54,732 nt of DNA from Streptomyces sp. Ru73 (GCF_002920575.1 NZ_PQSQ01000052.1:1-54732); one strand, 5' to 3'. Numbered from the stretch's first letter, positions 30,267 to 38,974 are shown. Made by a program: numbers and translations. Notes: generated by a model from the letters alone, not told the origin.

Positions 30267-31484
30267 ATGACGCCCCGCATCGTCGTCGCCGGCGCCGCCA
30301 TGGCCGGCCTGCGCGCCGCCGAGCAGCTGCGCGCAGGCGGCTTCACCGGCCGGCTCACCCTCATCGGCGACGAACCCCACATGCCGTACAACCGGCCACC
30401 GCTCTCCAAGGAAGTCCTCGCCGGCAAGGCCCCCTTCGAATCCCTCGCCTTCCGGCCCCGCGCGAGCGTCGCGGACGCCGAATGGCGGCTCGGCACCCGG
30501 GTGACCGCCGCGCGGCTCGCCGACCGCACCGTCGAGCTGGCCGACGGCACACACCTGCCCTTCGACGGCCTGGTCATCGCCACTGGCATGCGGCCCCGGC
30601 GGCTGCACTGCCCGGGCCCCGCCGCCGGCCGGCACACCGTACGCACCCTCACCGACGCACAGGGCCTGCGCGACGCGCTCACCCGGCCCGGCGCCCAGGT
30701 CGTCGTGGTCGGCGCCGGCTTCATCGGCTGCGAGGTCGCCGCCACCGCCGTCGGCCTCGGCGCCGCCGAGGTCACCGTCGTCGACCCAGAACCCCTGCCG
30801 ATGCTCCGCGCGCTCGGCGAACCCCCGGCCCGCCTGCTGCGCCGCCGGCACGAGGAGCGCGGCGTCCGCTTCGCCCTCGGCACCGGCGTCGCCTCGTACG
30901 CGGGCGACGACCACGTCACCGGCGTCGTCCTCGACGACGGCCGCACCCTCCCCGCCGACGTCGTCGTCGAGGCGGTCGGCTCGGCCGCCAACACCGAGTG
31001 GCTGGCGGACAACGGCCTGGACCTCACCGACGGCGTACTGACCGACGAGCTGCTGCGCGTCGGCGGCCTGCCGTACGTGGTCGCCGTCGGCGACGTCGCC
31101 CGCTTCCCCAACGCCCGCTACGACGGCGTACCCCGCCGCGTCGAGCACTGGTCCATCCCCGGCGACACCGCCAAGCGCGCGGCGAAGACCCTCGCGGCCC
31201 ACCTGGCCGGCGCCGCACCCGACCCCACGCCCTTCGCGCCGCTCCCCACCTTCTGGAGCGACCAGCACGACTTCCGGCTGCAGTCCTTCGGCGCCCCGTC
31301 CCTCGGCCTCGGCGACATCCGCGTCCTCGACGGCGACCCCGAAGGGGACGTGGTCTTCGGCTACCACACCGCCGGCCGCCCGGTCGGCGTCCTCGCCCTC
31401 GGCGGCCCCCGCGCCGCCGGCGCCGCCGCACGACACCGCGCCGGACTGCTGCAGCAGCCGGCCTCCCGCACCCAGTACGCCTGA
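30267..31484 (+). CDS. FAD-dependent ferredoxin reductase
   Basis: A 405-residue NAD(P)H-ferredoxin reductase of the rhodocoxin/putidaredoxin/BphA4 type. The N-terminal FAD site is VVAGAAMAGLRAAEQLR (the GxGxxG slightly altered to GAAMAG); YNRPPLSKE is the typical FAD-contact motif of this family; the NAD site is VVVVGAGFIGCEVAATA; and the second FAD motif is VGDVARFPN. It should move electrons from NAD(P)H to the adjacent ferredoxin and on to the P450. The changed N-terminal glycine motif is common in this subgroup. It lies 3 bp downstream of the ferredoxin stop. Confidence 0.93.
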   Translation: MTPRIVVAGAAMAGLRAAEQLRAGGFTGRLTLIGDEPHMPYNRPPLSKEVLAGKAPFESLAFRPRASVADAEWRLGTRVTAARLADRTVELADGTHLPFDGLVIATGMRPRRLHCPGPAAGRHTVRTLTDAQGLRDALTRPGAQVVVVGAGFIGCEVAATAVGLGAAEVTVVDPEPLPMLRALGEPPARLLRRRHEERGVRFALGTGVASYAGDDHVTGVVLDDGRTLPADVVVEAVGSAANTEWLADNGLDLTDGVLTDELLRVGGLPYVVAVGDVARFPNARYDGVPRRVEHWSIPGDTAKRAAKTLAAHLAGAAPDPTPFAPLPTFWSDQHDFRLQSFGAPSLGLGDIRVLDGDPEGDVVFGYHTAGRPVGVLALGGPRAAGAAARHRAGLLQQPASRTQYA

Positions 31485-31499
31485 AGGAGTCCGACCACC

Positions 31500-32306
31500 A
31501 TGGCCAGCGTCCGCGGTTACTTCCATCCCAAGACGGCGACCGGTGCCGCCTCGCTCATCCCCTCGCCCCCCTGGCACTACTCCGGCGACCTCCTCACCGT
31601 CGAGTACCGCACCGACCCCGCACGAGTCCGCGAACTGCTGCCGGAACCGCTCGGACTCGCCGACGAGGACCCCGGCGCCGTCGCCCTCATCTGGGCCGAC
31701 TGGCAGTCCTGCGCGGCCTCCGGCGAAGAACTGCTCGACCCCGTGCGCGCCCAGTACAAGGAAGCCTTCGCGGTCGTCCGCTGCTCCTACAAGGGCCGCA
31801 CCTACTCCCGCTGCGTGTACATCTGGGTCGACAAGGACTTCGCGATCGCCCGCGGACTGCACCAGGGCTACCCCAAGAAGCTCGGCTCGATCCACCAGAC
31901 CCGCCCGCACCCCTACGGCCCCGCACCGCGCATCGAGGCGGGCGCCCGCTTCGGCGCCACCCTCGCCGCTGCCGACCGGCGGCTCGCCCAGGCCGTCGTG
32001 ACGCTGCGCGAGCCGTCGGAGACCAACGGCTTCGTCAACGGCCACCCGATGGCACACCACCGCTGGCTGCCGGCCGTCGAACCGGGCAAGGGCCTCGCGC
32101 TGGACGAGCTGATCGAGAGCGGCGCCGCCTCCTTCGAGGCCGGGCCCGCCTGGCGCGGCGACGCCGAACTGGAGCTGTTCGAAGCCCCCACCGAGGAACT
32201 GGCCCGGCTGGAGATCCGCGAGCCGATCGCCGCGTACTACCGCCAGGTCGGCGTCGTCTGGAACGGCGGCACCCTCCTGGAGTCCGGCACCTCCGCAGCC
32301 GAGTAA
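31500..32306 (+). CDS. acetoacetate decarboxylase-family protein
   Basis: A 268-residue enzyme of the ADC superfamily. The Schiff-base Lys pair sits in GYPKKLGSIHQTR, the family's key motif, and the N-terminal SLIPSPPWHYSGDLLTVEYRTDP and C-terminal parts fit the ADC beta fold. Classical members decarboxylate acetoacetate; others catalyse aldol-dehydration or related Schiff-base reactions on larger keto acids. Set between a reductase and an aldehyde dehydrogenase in a meta-cleavage-type operon, it may decarboxylate or dehydrate an open-chain keto acid made by the dioxygenase; this is inference. AAGGAG lies 10 nt before the ATG. Confidence 0.85.
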   Translation: MASVRGYFHPKTATGAASLIPSPPWHYSGDLLTVEYRTDPARVRELLPEPLGLADEDPGAVALIWADWQSCAASGEELLDPVRAQYKEAFAVVRCSYKGRTYSRCVYIWVDKDFAIARGLHQGYPKKLGSIHQTRPHPYGPAPRIEAGARFGATLAAADRRLAQAVVTLREPSETNGFVNGHPMAHHRWLPAVEPGKGLALDELIESGAASFEAGPAWRGDAELELFEAPTEELARLEIREPIAAYYRQVGVVWNGGTLLESGTSAAE

Positions 32307-32336
32307 CCACCGCATCCGACCCCTGGGAGACCGGAC

Positions 32337-33800
32337 ATGACCGCACACCTCACCACCGTCGCCGGCACCGCCGTCGACACCCGGCACTGGATCGGCGGCC
32401 GCCGCGTCGCCTCCGCCGACACCTTCACCGACGTCTCGCCCCTCGACGGCAGCAGGCTCGGCGAGATCGCCCGCGGCACGGCCACCGAGGCCGAGGCCGC
32501 CGTCACCGCATCTCAGGAGGCATTCCCCGGCTGGGCCGCCACCCCGCGCGCCGCACGCGCCCGCCTCCTGCACGCCCTCGCCGACGGCGTCGAGAAGCGC
32601 ATCGAGGACCTCGCGACCGTCGAGACCGCCGACAACGGCGCACTGCTCCGCTCGCACCGCCGCGGCGTGATGCCCCGCGTCGCCCACAACTTCCGCTTCT
32701 TCGCCGACTGGCTCCTGAAGCTGGACCACGAGGACTTCCAGACCCGCGGCCACACCAACCACGTCTCCTGGGACCCGGCAGGCCCCTGCGTCCTCATCAC
32801 GCCGTGGAACGCGCCGCTGATGCTCGCCAGCTGGAAGATCGCCCCCGCCCTCGCCGCCGGCAACACCGTGATCCTCAAGCCCGCCGAGTGGACCCCGCTC
32901 ACCGCCTCCCTCCTCGCCGACATCGCCCACGAGGCGGGCCTCCCGGCCGGCGTCCTCAACGTCGTCCAGGGCTACGGCGCCGAAGCGGGCCACGCACTGG
33001 TCTCCGACCCCCGCGTACGCCGCATCAGCTTCACCGGCTCCGTGCCCACCGCGAAGACCATCGCCACGGCGGCCGCGGCCCACCTCGTGCCCACCAGCTT
33101 CGAACTGGGCGGCAAGTCCCCGCTGCTGGTCTTCGCCGACGCCGACCTGGACCTGGCCACCGACCTCGCCGTCGAGCAGTACGACAACGCCGGACAGGTC
33201 TGCCTGGCCGCCACCCGCCTCCTCGTCGAGTCCTCGGTGGCCGAGGAGTTCACCCGCCGCTTCACCGAGAAGGCGGCCCGGCTGCGCCAGGGCGACCCGC
33301 GCGACGAGGCCACCGACATCGGCCCCAACATCCACCCCCGCCAGCTGGAGAAGATCGACGGCTTCGTGCGGCGCGCGGTCGCGGCCGGGGCGCGCACCGT
33401 CATCGGCGGCCACCGCAAGGAAGGCCAGTACTACGCGCCGACCCTGCTCACCGACGTCGCCCAGGACAGCGAGATCGTCCAGGAAGAGGTCTTCGGCCCG
33501 GTCCTGACCCTGCAGACCTTCGACACGGAGGAGGAAGCGGTCCGGCTCGCCAACGACACCCGCTTCGGCCTCGCCGCCACCCTCGCCACCGGCGACCCCG
33601 AGCGCGCCGAGCGGGTCTCGGGACAGCTGGTCGCCGGCACCGTCTGGGTCAACTGCTTCTTCGTCCGCGACCTCCAGGCACCCTTCGGCGGCTCCCGCGA
33701 GTCCGGCATCGGCCGCGAGGGCGGCACCTGGAGCTTCGACTTCTTCTGCGACGTCAAGAACACCGTCACCGCGCCGAAGGGCCGGCGCGACCATGGGTGA
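32337..33800 (+). CDS. aldehyde dehydrogenase, HpaE-like
   Basis: A 487-residue NAD(P)-dependent aldehyde dehydrogenase. Key motifs are the N-binding PWNAPLMLASWK, the Rossmann turn ISFTGSVPTAK, the general base Glu in FELGGKSP and the catalytic Cys in NAGQVCLAATRLLV. In the order ALDH-class III dioxygenase-FAH it parallels the HpaE/HpaD/HpaG set of homoprotocatechuate degradation, where HpaE oxidises 5-carboxymethyl-2-hydroxymuconate semialdehyde. Its stop overlaps the dioxygenase start by 8 bp. The substrate in this organism is not proven. Confidence 0.9.
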   Translation: MTAHLTTVAGTAVDTRHWIGGRRVASADTFTDVSPLDGSRLGEIARGTATEAEAAVTASQEAFPGWAATPRAARARLLHALADGVEKRIEDLATVETADNGALLRSHRRGVMPRVAHNFRFFADWLLKLDHEDFQTRGHTNHVSWDPAGPCVLITPWNAPLMLASWKIAPALAAGNTVILKPAEWTPLTASLLADIAHEAGLPAGVLNVVQGYGAEAGHALVSDPRVRRISFTGSVPTAKTIATAAAAHLVPTSFELGGKSPLLVFADADLDLATDLAVEQYDNAGQVCLAATRLLVESSVAEEFTRRFTEKAARLRQGDPRDEATDIGPNIHPRQLEKIDGFVRRAVAAGARTVIGGHRKEGQYYAPTLLTDVAQDSEIVQEEVFGPVLTLQTFDTEEEAVRLANDTRFGLAATLATGDPERAERVSGQLVAGTVWVNCFFVRDLQAPFGGSRESGIGREGGTWSFDFFCDVKNTVTAPKGRRDHG

Positions 33801-34710
33801 GATCGTCGGGGCCGGGCTGCTCGCCCACGTCCCCACCATCGTGCTGCCCGAGGAGACCCGGCGAGAGCTGAACGAGGGCAAGGAGATCACCCTCGTCACC
33901 GGCCTCCGGCAACTCCGGAAGGACGTCTTCGAGACCGCCGACTACGACACCGTCGTGGTCCTGGACTCCCACTGGGCCACCACCGTCGAATTCGTCGTCA
34001 CCGCTCACCACCGCCGGGCCGGCCTCTTCACCTCCGAGGAACTCCCGCGCGGCATGTGCCGGATGCCGTACGACTTCCCCGGCGACCCCGAACTGGCCCA
34101 CAACATCGCACGGTTCGCCGACAAGCACGGCACCTGGATCACCCCCATCGACGATGCGTACCTGCCGATCTACTACGCCACCACCAACCTCTGGAAGTAC
34201 CTCGGCGAGGGCCTGCCCGACAAGCGGTGGGTGACCATCGGCGTCTGCCAGACCGGCGACATGGAGGACCACCTCCGGCTCGGCCGCGCCCTCGCCGACG
34301 GCATCGCCGCCACCGAGGGCCGCAAGGTCCTGCTGATCGCCTCCGGCGCCCTCTCGCACACCTTCTGGCCACTGCGGCAGCTCCGCGACCACGAGGCCAG
34401 CGACCCGTCCCACATCTTCAGCCCCGAGGCACGCGCCGCCGACCAGCAGCGCATCGCGTGGTTCAAGGACGGCCGCCACGACGAAGTGCTGCGCACCATG
34501 CCGGAGTTCTGGCGCTTCAAGCCCGAGGCGAAGTTCTTCCACTACCTGATGATGGCCGGCGCGCTCGGCGAGGCCGCCTGCACCGCACGCGGACGCCAGT
34601 ACGGGGAGTACGAGAACTCCGTCGGCACCGGCCAGGTCCACCTGTGGTTCGACCGCCCCGCGGGCGGCTGGACCGCACCCCGCCCCTCCAAGGAGACCAC
34701 CCATGCCTGA
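33793..34710 (+). CDS. class III extradiol ring-cleavage dioxygenase, HpaD-like
   Basis: A 305-residue LigB/HpaD-type dioxygenase that opens a catechol ring next to the hydroxyls with O2 and Fe(II). The metal ligands fall where expected, H12 (AHVPT) and H61 (DSHW), and IASGALSHTFWP corresponds to the conserved second-sphere SGxLSH of the family. The overall pattern is like gram-negative HpaD (3,4-dihydroxyphenylacetate 2,3-dioxygenase). Catechol-type substrates such as homoprotocatechuate, or an aminophenol, are likely. Start and stop overlap the neighbours by 8 bp each, so it is tightly coupled to the ALDH and FAH genes. Confidence 0.9.
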   Translation: MGEIVGAGLLAHVPTIVLPEETRRELNEGKEITLVTGLRQLRKDVFETADYDTVVVLDSHWATTVEFVVTAHHRRAGLFTSEELPRGMCRMPYDFPGDPELAHNIARFADKHGTWITPIDDAYLPIYYATTNLWKYLGEGLPDKRWVTIGVCQTGDMEDHLRLGRALADGIAATEGRKVLLIASGALSHTFWPLRQLRDHEASDPSHIFSPEARAADQQRIAWFKDGRHDEVLRTMPEFWRFKPEAKFFHYLMMAGALGEAACTARGRQYGEYENSVGTGQVHLWFDRPAGGWTAPRPSKETTHA

Positions 34711-35551
34711 GTACCGCCGCATCCTCCTCGACGGCGCCGTCGTGCGGACCGTCCGCGAGGGCGAGGAACTGGTCGCCGGTGACGGACGCCGCGTCACGAC
34801 CGAAGACGCCCGGCACCTGCCCCCGGTCGTCCCCTCCAAGATCATCGCGGTGCACCTCAACCACCGCAGCCGGGTCGAGGAGTTCCGGATCACACTGCCC
34901 GCGACCCCCACCTACTTCCACAAGCCCACCTCGGCCCTCAACTCCCACCGGGGCGCCGTCGTCCGCCCCGAGGGCTGCAAATGGCTCAACTACGAGGGCG
35001 AGGTCGCCATCGTCATCGGGAGGACCGCACGCAACATCGCCCCCGCCGACGCCGCCGAGTACATCGCCGGCTACACCCTCGCCAACGACTACGGCCTGCA
35101 CGACTTCCGCGACACCGACGCCGGCTCCATGCTCCGCGTCAAGGGCTCCGACACCCTCTGCCCGCTCGGCCCCGGACTGGTCACCGACTGGGACTTCCGC
35201 GGCAAGAGCCTGCGCACCTACGTCAACGGCGAGGTCGTCCAGGACGGCTCGACCGACGAGATGACCTGGGACATGCACTACCTCGTCGCCGACATCGCCC
35301 GCACCATCACCCTCCACCCCGGCGACGTACTGCTCTCCGGCACCCCCGCCAACTCCCGGCCCGTACAGCCCGGCGACGTCGTCGAGGTCGAGGCCGAGGG
35401 CCTGGGCCGGCTCACCAACCACATCGTCACAGGCCCCACCGCCATCCGCACCGACGTCGGCGCCCAGCCCACCGAGTCCGAGGAAGTCCTCTCCACCGCG
35501 CTCGGCGGCGACTGGGAATTCCGCGGCATCCGCCCGCCGAAGCGGGGCTGA
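34703..35551 (+). CDS. fumarylacetoacetate hydrolase-family protein, HpaG-like
   Basis: A 282-residue FAH-family hydrolase/isomerase. The metal-binding Glu-x-Glu is in NYEGEVAIVIG, and GYTLANDYGLHDFRD carries the Asp; KGSDTLCPLGPGLV and the C-terminal LLSGTPANSRPVQPGDVVEVE complete the signature. In homoprotocatechuate degradation such enzymes decarboxylate or isomerise the open-chain product; here it should act after the aldehyde dehydrogenase. Last enzyme gene of the operon; its start overlaps the dioxygenase stop by 8 bp, and a perfect terminator follows. Confidence 0.9.
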   Translation: MPEYRRILLDGAVVRTVREGEELVAGDGRRVTTEDARHLPPVVPSKIIAVHLNHRSRVEEFRITLPATPTYFHKPTSALNSHRGAVVRPEGCKWLNYEGEVAIVIGRTARNIAPADAAEYIAGYTLANDYGLHDFRDTDAGSMLRVKGSDTLCPLGPGLVTDWDFRGKSLRTYVNGEVVQDGSTDEMTWDMHYLVADIARTITLHPGDVLLSGTPANSRPVQPGDVVEVEAEGLGRLTNHIVTGPTAIRTDVGAQPTESEEVLSTALGGDWEFRGIRPPKRG

Positions 35552-35567
35552 GACGCCGGCCAGGAGA

Positions 35568-35604
35568 CGTCCGGAGGGCACCCGGCGCGCGCTCCCTCCG
35601 GACG
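35568..35604 (+). terminator. perfect 11-bp terminator of the catabolic operon
   Basis: CGTCCGGAGGG (35568-35578) pairs with CCCTCCGGACG (35594-35604) around a 15-nt loop, 17 bp after the FAH stop. Confidence 0.9.
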
Positions 35605-35653
35605 GCTTCCCGGACCGCACGGCCGTTCGTGACCTGCGGATAGGGTGGCCCGC

Positions 35654-36301
35654 ATGACGGAAGCAGCCAAGCGGACCGGCCGTCGCGGCGGCCGCCGCGG
35701 AGTGGGGTACGGCGAGGGCCGCGACGCCCTCCTGAACGCCGCCGTCCGCGTCGTCGCCCGGAACGGCCTGCGCGGCCTCACCTACCGCGCGGTCGCCGAG
35801 GAGGCCGGCGTCACGCACGGCCTGGTCGTCCACCACTTCGGCTCCCGCGACGCCCTGATCGAGGAGGCCCTCGGATACGTCGTACGGAAGAGCCTGCACA
35901 GCAGCCTGCTCGAACCCGGCACCGGCGAGCCCGCGGACTTCGCGGCCGGCGTCCCGGAGATGGTCGAGACGGGCCCCGGCCTCCAGGCGTTCCAGTACGA
36001 GCTGCTGCTCGAAGCGCGCCGCCGCCCGGAACTGCTGCCCCAGGTACGCAACCTCTACGACGCCTACTTCGCCGCCTCCGAACGCGAACTCTCCCGCATG
36101 CTGCCGTACGCGCCGGGACCGGCCCTCGCACGCCTGGTCTTCGCCGCCCTGGACGGACTCGTGCTGCACCAGCTGACCCTGGGCGAGCGCGCCGACACCG
36201 AAGCCGCCCTCGCCGCACTGCGGTCCCTGCTGACCAGGGCGGCCGCCACCGGCCCGGCACAGCAGCAGGAGACGGCGGCCCGCCCGCAGGACACCGCATA
36301 A
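35654..36301 (+). CDS. TetR-family regulator of the catabolic locus
   Basis: A 215-residue repressor. The HTH is LRGLTYRAVAEEAGVTHGLVVHHFGSRDALIEEAL; the rest is the ligand and dimer domain. The ATG at 35654 is 7 bp after TAGGGT, a -10-like hexamer that could give a leaderless transcript; a GTG at 35645 is an alternative start. It follows the catabolic operon and its terminator, so it has its own promoter. It is the best candidate for the protein that binds the matching TTTGA..TCAAA operators at 29922 and 30028; inducer unknown, probably the amine or aromatic substrate. Confidence 0.88.
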   Translation: MTEAAKRTGRRGGRRGVGYGEGRDALLNAAVRVVARNGLRGLTYRAVAEEAGVTHGLVVHHFGSRDALIEEALGYVVRKSLHSSLLEPGTGEPADFAAGVPEMVETGPGLQAFQYELLLEARRRPELLPQVRNLYDAYFAASERELSRMLPYAPGPALARLVFAALDGLVLHQLTLGERADTEAALAALRSLLTRAAATGPAQQQETAARPQDTA

Positions 36302-36311
36302 CGCCCGCTGA

Positions 36312-37289
36312 TCAGGCGGCCGGCCGGGCGTCCCCCGCATCCAGCGCCGCCCGCAGCCAGTCGTGCAGGGCACCCGGAGTCGGCTCCGACGGCCCGTTCA
36401 GCTCCGCGGTGAGCTGCCAGTAACGGTCGACGCGCGGATCGGCGTCCAGCTGGCCGCCGAGCACCCGGCGGAAGGCAGGCGTGTCCCGCGTGCCGCGGGA
36501 ACGGGCATAGGCGGCGACGAAACAGTCCAGCGCCTCGCCCCCGTACGGCGACCGGCCCGCGCGCACGTCAGCGGCCGCCAGCTCGTACGCCTCGATGAGC
36601 CCCGCATAGAGGACCGCCGGACGGTACCCCTCCTCGGGCCGGTGCGCGGCGGGCTGCCACTGCGCGGTGCCGGTACCGGGACAGGGCCCGGAGACGAACG
36701 CGTGCAGCCGGGTGAAGGCCAGCACCTGCTCCGGCGTCGGATCCGCCGGCGGCTGCGGCACCGAATGGTCCAGGATCTCGGACGTCAGCCGGGCCGGCAG
36801 CCGCGCGGGCAGCCAGCGCCGCCAGAAACGGGCCAGCGCCGCCGTGTCGGGCGGCGCCGACACCCCGCCGATCAGCCGCAGCCGCTCCGCCCGCTCCTCC
36901 GGGGCACAGTCCCGCAGCAGCTGGAGAGCCGCCTCCCGCCAGCGCAGCGCGGCCAGTTGGGAACCCAGCTCCCGCAACTGCCCCGCGATGACGTCCTCCA
37001 GCGCGTCCTCCCGGTCCAGCACCCGGCCGACGTCCGCCACCGGCAGGTCGAGCGTGCGCAGCGAGCGGATCGTCCGCAGCCGGCCGAGCGCGTCCGGACC
37101 GTACCGCCGGTGGCCCCCGGCACTGCGCGCCGCCTCGGGCAGCAGACCGCGGTCGGAGTAGAAGCGCACGGTCTTGACGGTGACGCCGGCGCGCTCGGCC
37201 AGCTCACCGATGCTCCACAGGCCGTCGCCCGGCACCGGCGGCCCGGGGACCTCGGAGGACTCGTACTGCTCGGACGGATCAGGGCGCAC
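36312..37289 (-). CDS. MerR-family transcriptional regulator (large C-terminal domain)
   Basis: A 325-residue MerR-type activator. The winged HTH is LWSIGELAERAGVTVKTVRFYSDRGLLPEAARSAGGHRRY at residues ~24-65, followed by the dimer coil. The C-terminal ~200 residues are helical and much longer than in metal-sensing MerR proteins, as in multidrug- or small-molecule-binding members; no metal-binding cysteines are evident. GTG at 37289 with GGAGG 7 nt before. It faces a fused hydrolase gene, and the promoter between has the 19-bp spacer and dyad that MerR proteins untwist, so it almost certainly controls that gene. Confidence 0.9.
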   Translation of the reverse strand: MRPDPSEQYESSEVPGPPVPGDGLWSIGELAERAGVTVKTVRFYSDRGLLPEAARSAGGHRRYGPDALGRLRTIRSLRTLDLPVADVGRVLDREDALEDVIAGQLRELGSQLAALRWREAALQLLRDCAPEERAERLRLIGGVSAPPDTAALARFWRRWLPARLPARLTSEILDHSVPQPPADPTPEQVLAFTRLHAFVSGPCPGTGTAQWQPAAHRPEEGYRPAVLYAGLIEAYELAAADVRAGRSPYGGEALDCFVAAYARSRGTRDTPAFRRVLGGQLDADPRVDRYWQLTAELNGPSEPTPGALHDWLRAALDAGDARPAA

Positions 37290-37291
37290 GC

Positions 37292-37322
37292 TTGAACCTC
37301 CCTCAGGGGGAGTTCCTACCGT
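37292..37322 (+). promoter_or_regulatory. MerR-type promoter with 19-bp spacer and dyad operator
   Basis: TTGAAC (37292-37297) and TACCGT (37317-37322) are separated by 19 bp. The spacer holds a dyad (GAAC-CTCCC / GGGGA-GTTC), with arms overlapping the -35. The over-long spacer is the hallmark of MerR-activated promoters. It drives the hydrolase at 37386 rightward. Confidence 0.88.
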
Positions 37323-37385
37323 ACCGGCGAGCGCGGACGGCGGACGAGGCCGGGCCGCGGAACCACGGCATGCGAGGAGACCCTC

Positions 37386-38903
37386 ATGACGGCATTCATC
37401 CTGGTGCCGGGCGCCCACACCGGCGGCTGGGTGTGGCAGGAGGTGGCCGCCCGGCTGCGGGAGGCGGGCGCCGAGGCCCACCCGGCCACCCTGACCGGCA
37501 TGGGCGACCGCCGCCACGAAGCGGGACCGGACACGGACCTGGAGACGCACGTCCGGGACGTGGTGGAGCTGATCGACCGGACCGGCGCGCCCGACGTGGT
37601 GCTCGTCGGCCACTGCTACGGCATCCACCCCGTCCTGGGCGCAGCGGGCCACCGCCCCGAACGAGTCGCCCGGATCGTGTACCTCGACGCGGGCCTTCCC
37701 CAGGACGGCGACCCACCGCTGAATCTCATCCCCGACCAGGCGCTCCGCGACCGGCTGTCGGCAGCGCCCGGCACGGACGGACCGGCCCGGGACGACTGGC
37801 GGGTGCCGCCGCCACCGCCCGGCGCATGGCACCGCTGGGGCAGCCTCGACGGCGTACCCGAAGCCGCACTGACCCGCCTCGCCGACCTCGCCGCACCCCA
37901 GCCGGCCGGCACCCTCACCCAGCCGCTCCGGCTCACCGAGGCCGCCGCCGCACTGCCCACCACCGGAATCCTCTGCACCGCCAACGGATCCAGCATCGCC
38001 ATGGTCGAACAGGTGCTGCGGCTCGGCGACCCCCGCCTCCTGGCCCTCGTCGACCCCAAGGTCACCTTCGCCGAACTGCACACCGGCCACTGGCCGATGC
38101 TCTCCGCACCCGGCGACCTGACCGACGCACTGCTCGACGCCGCCGCCGGCAAGGGACACCGGCTGACCGCACCGGAGGACGGCCGGCCGGGCCACCTCCG
38201 CCCCTTCCTCCTGGACGTGCCGGAGCGGCCCCGCGAACGGACCGGCCGCACCGACCTCTACCTGCCGGACGGCGACGGCCCGCACCCCGCCGTGGTCTTC
38301 GTCCACGGCGGCCCCGTACCCGCCGGGGCACGGCCGACACCGCGGGACTGGCCCGCCTTCACCGGCTACGGCCGGTACGTGGCGGGCCTGGGCGCCGCCG
38401 CCGTCACGGTCGACCACCGGCTGCACGACGTCACGGACTACCCGCGCGCCGCCGAGGACGTCGCAGCGGCCGTCGCCCACGTACGCGCCGACCCGCGGAT
38501 CGACGCGGACCGCATCGCGCTCTGGTTCTTCTCCGGCGGCGGACCGCTGGCGGCGGAGTGGCTCGCGGCGCCGCCACCGTGGCTGCGCTGCGTGGCGGCG
38601 ACCTACCCGATCCTCGTACCGCCACCGGCCTGGGGCCTCACCGGACCCCGCTTCCACCCGGCGGACGCGGTGCGCACGGCCGGCCCGCTGCCGGTCGTCC
38701 TGACCCGCGTGGAGCACGAGGTCCCCGGGATCGCCGCGACAGTGCGGGAATTCCTCACCGCGGCCGAGGAAACCGCGGCCCGCGTGGAGGTGATCGACGT
38801 ACCGGAGGGCCACCACGGCTTCGAGACGCTCGACCACACCGAACCCGCCCGCAACGCCGTCCGGCACGCGGTGCACTCCCTACTGCACCACCTGCGGGCC
38901 TGA
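37386..38903 (+). CDS. fusion of two alpha/beta hydrolase domains
   Basis: A 505-residue protein with two complete-looking alpha/beta hydrolase domains. Domain 1 (residues ~1-260) has the N-terminal LVPGAHTGGWVW oxyanion region of EstC/methylesterase-like enzymes, but its nucleophile elbow is G75-H-C77-Y-G, with Cys instead of Ser; His is in LHTGHWPML. Domain 2 (~280-505) starts VVFVHGGPVP and has the elbow F-S383-G-G-G with His in GHHGFET, like dienelactone-hydrolase/acetyl esterase proteins. Normal members have one domain, so this is a natural fusion or an assembly of a neighbouring pair. GAGGAG precedes the ATG. It is activated by the divergent MerR; substrate unknown. Confidence 0.85.
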   Translation: MTAFILVPGAHTGGWVWQEVAARLREAGAEAHPATLTGMGDRRHEAGPDTDLETHVRDVVELIDRTGAPDVVLVGHCYGIHPVLGAAGHRPERVARIVYLDAGLPQDGDPPLNLIPDQALRDRLSAAPGTDGPARDDWRVPPPPPGAWHRWGSLDGVPEAALTRLADLAAPQPAGTLTQPLRLTEAAAALPTTGILCTANGSSIAMVEQVLRLGDPRLLALVDPKVTFAELHTGHWPMLSAPGDLTDALLDAAAGKGHRLTAPEDGRPGHLRPFLLDVPERPRERTGRTDLYLPDGDGPHPAVVFVHGGPVPAGARPTPRDWPAFTGYGRYVAGLGAAAVTVDHRLHDVTDYPRAAEDVAAAVAHVRADPRIDADRIALWFFSGGGPLAAEWLAAPPPWLRCVAATYPILVPPPAWGLTGPRFHPADAVRTAGPLPVVLTRVEHEVPGIAATVREFLTAAEETAARVEVIDVPEGHHGFETLDHTEPARNAVRHAVHSLLHHLRA

Positions 38904-38949
38904 CCACCACCCGCACCGGCCGCCCGCACCCGGGCCGCCCGCGCCGCAC

Positions 38950-38974
38950 GATAAGCACCGCCTATCAGCCGATA
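38950..38974. promoter_or_regulatory. tandem GATA/TATC dyads: probable LysR operator upstream of the FdhF-type gene
   Basis: GATA (38950-38953), TATC (38963-38966) and GATA (38971-38974) form two overlapping inverted repeats. The left one contains an ATA-N9-TAT core that fits the LTTR T-N11-A rule (T38952, A38964). It lies about 135-160 bp upstream of the oxidoreductase start; the LysR encoded at 41434 is the likely binder. Confidence 0.6.

Noticed and set aside
30045..33899. A very long open frame on the minus strand opposite the rightward catabolic operon (and a similar one at 439-3258)
   Set aside because: High-GC DNA keeps the opposite frames open. These frames have Val/Gly/Arg-rich translations with no domains, while the plus strand holds recognised enzymes with proper starts and overlaps.
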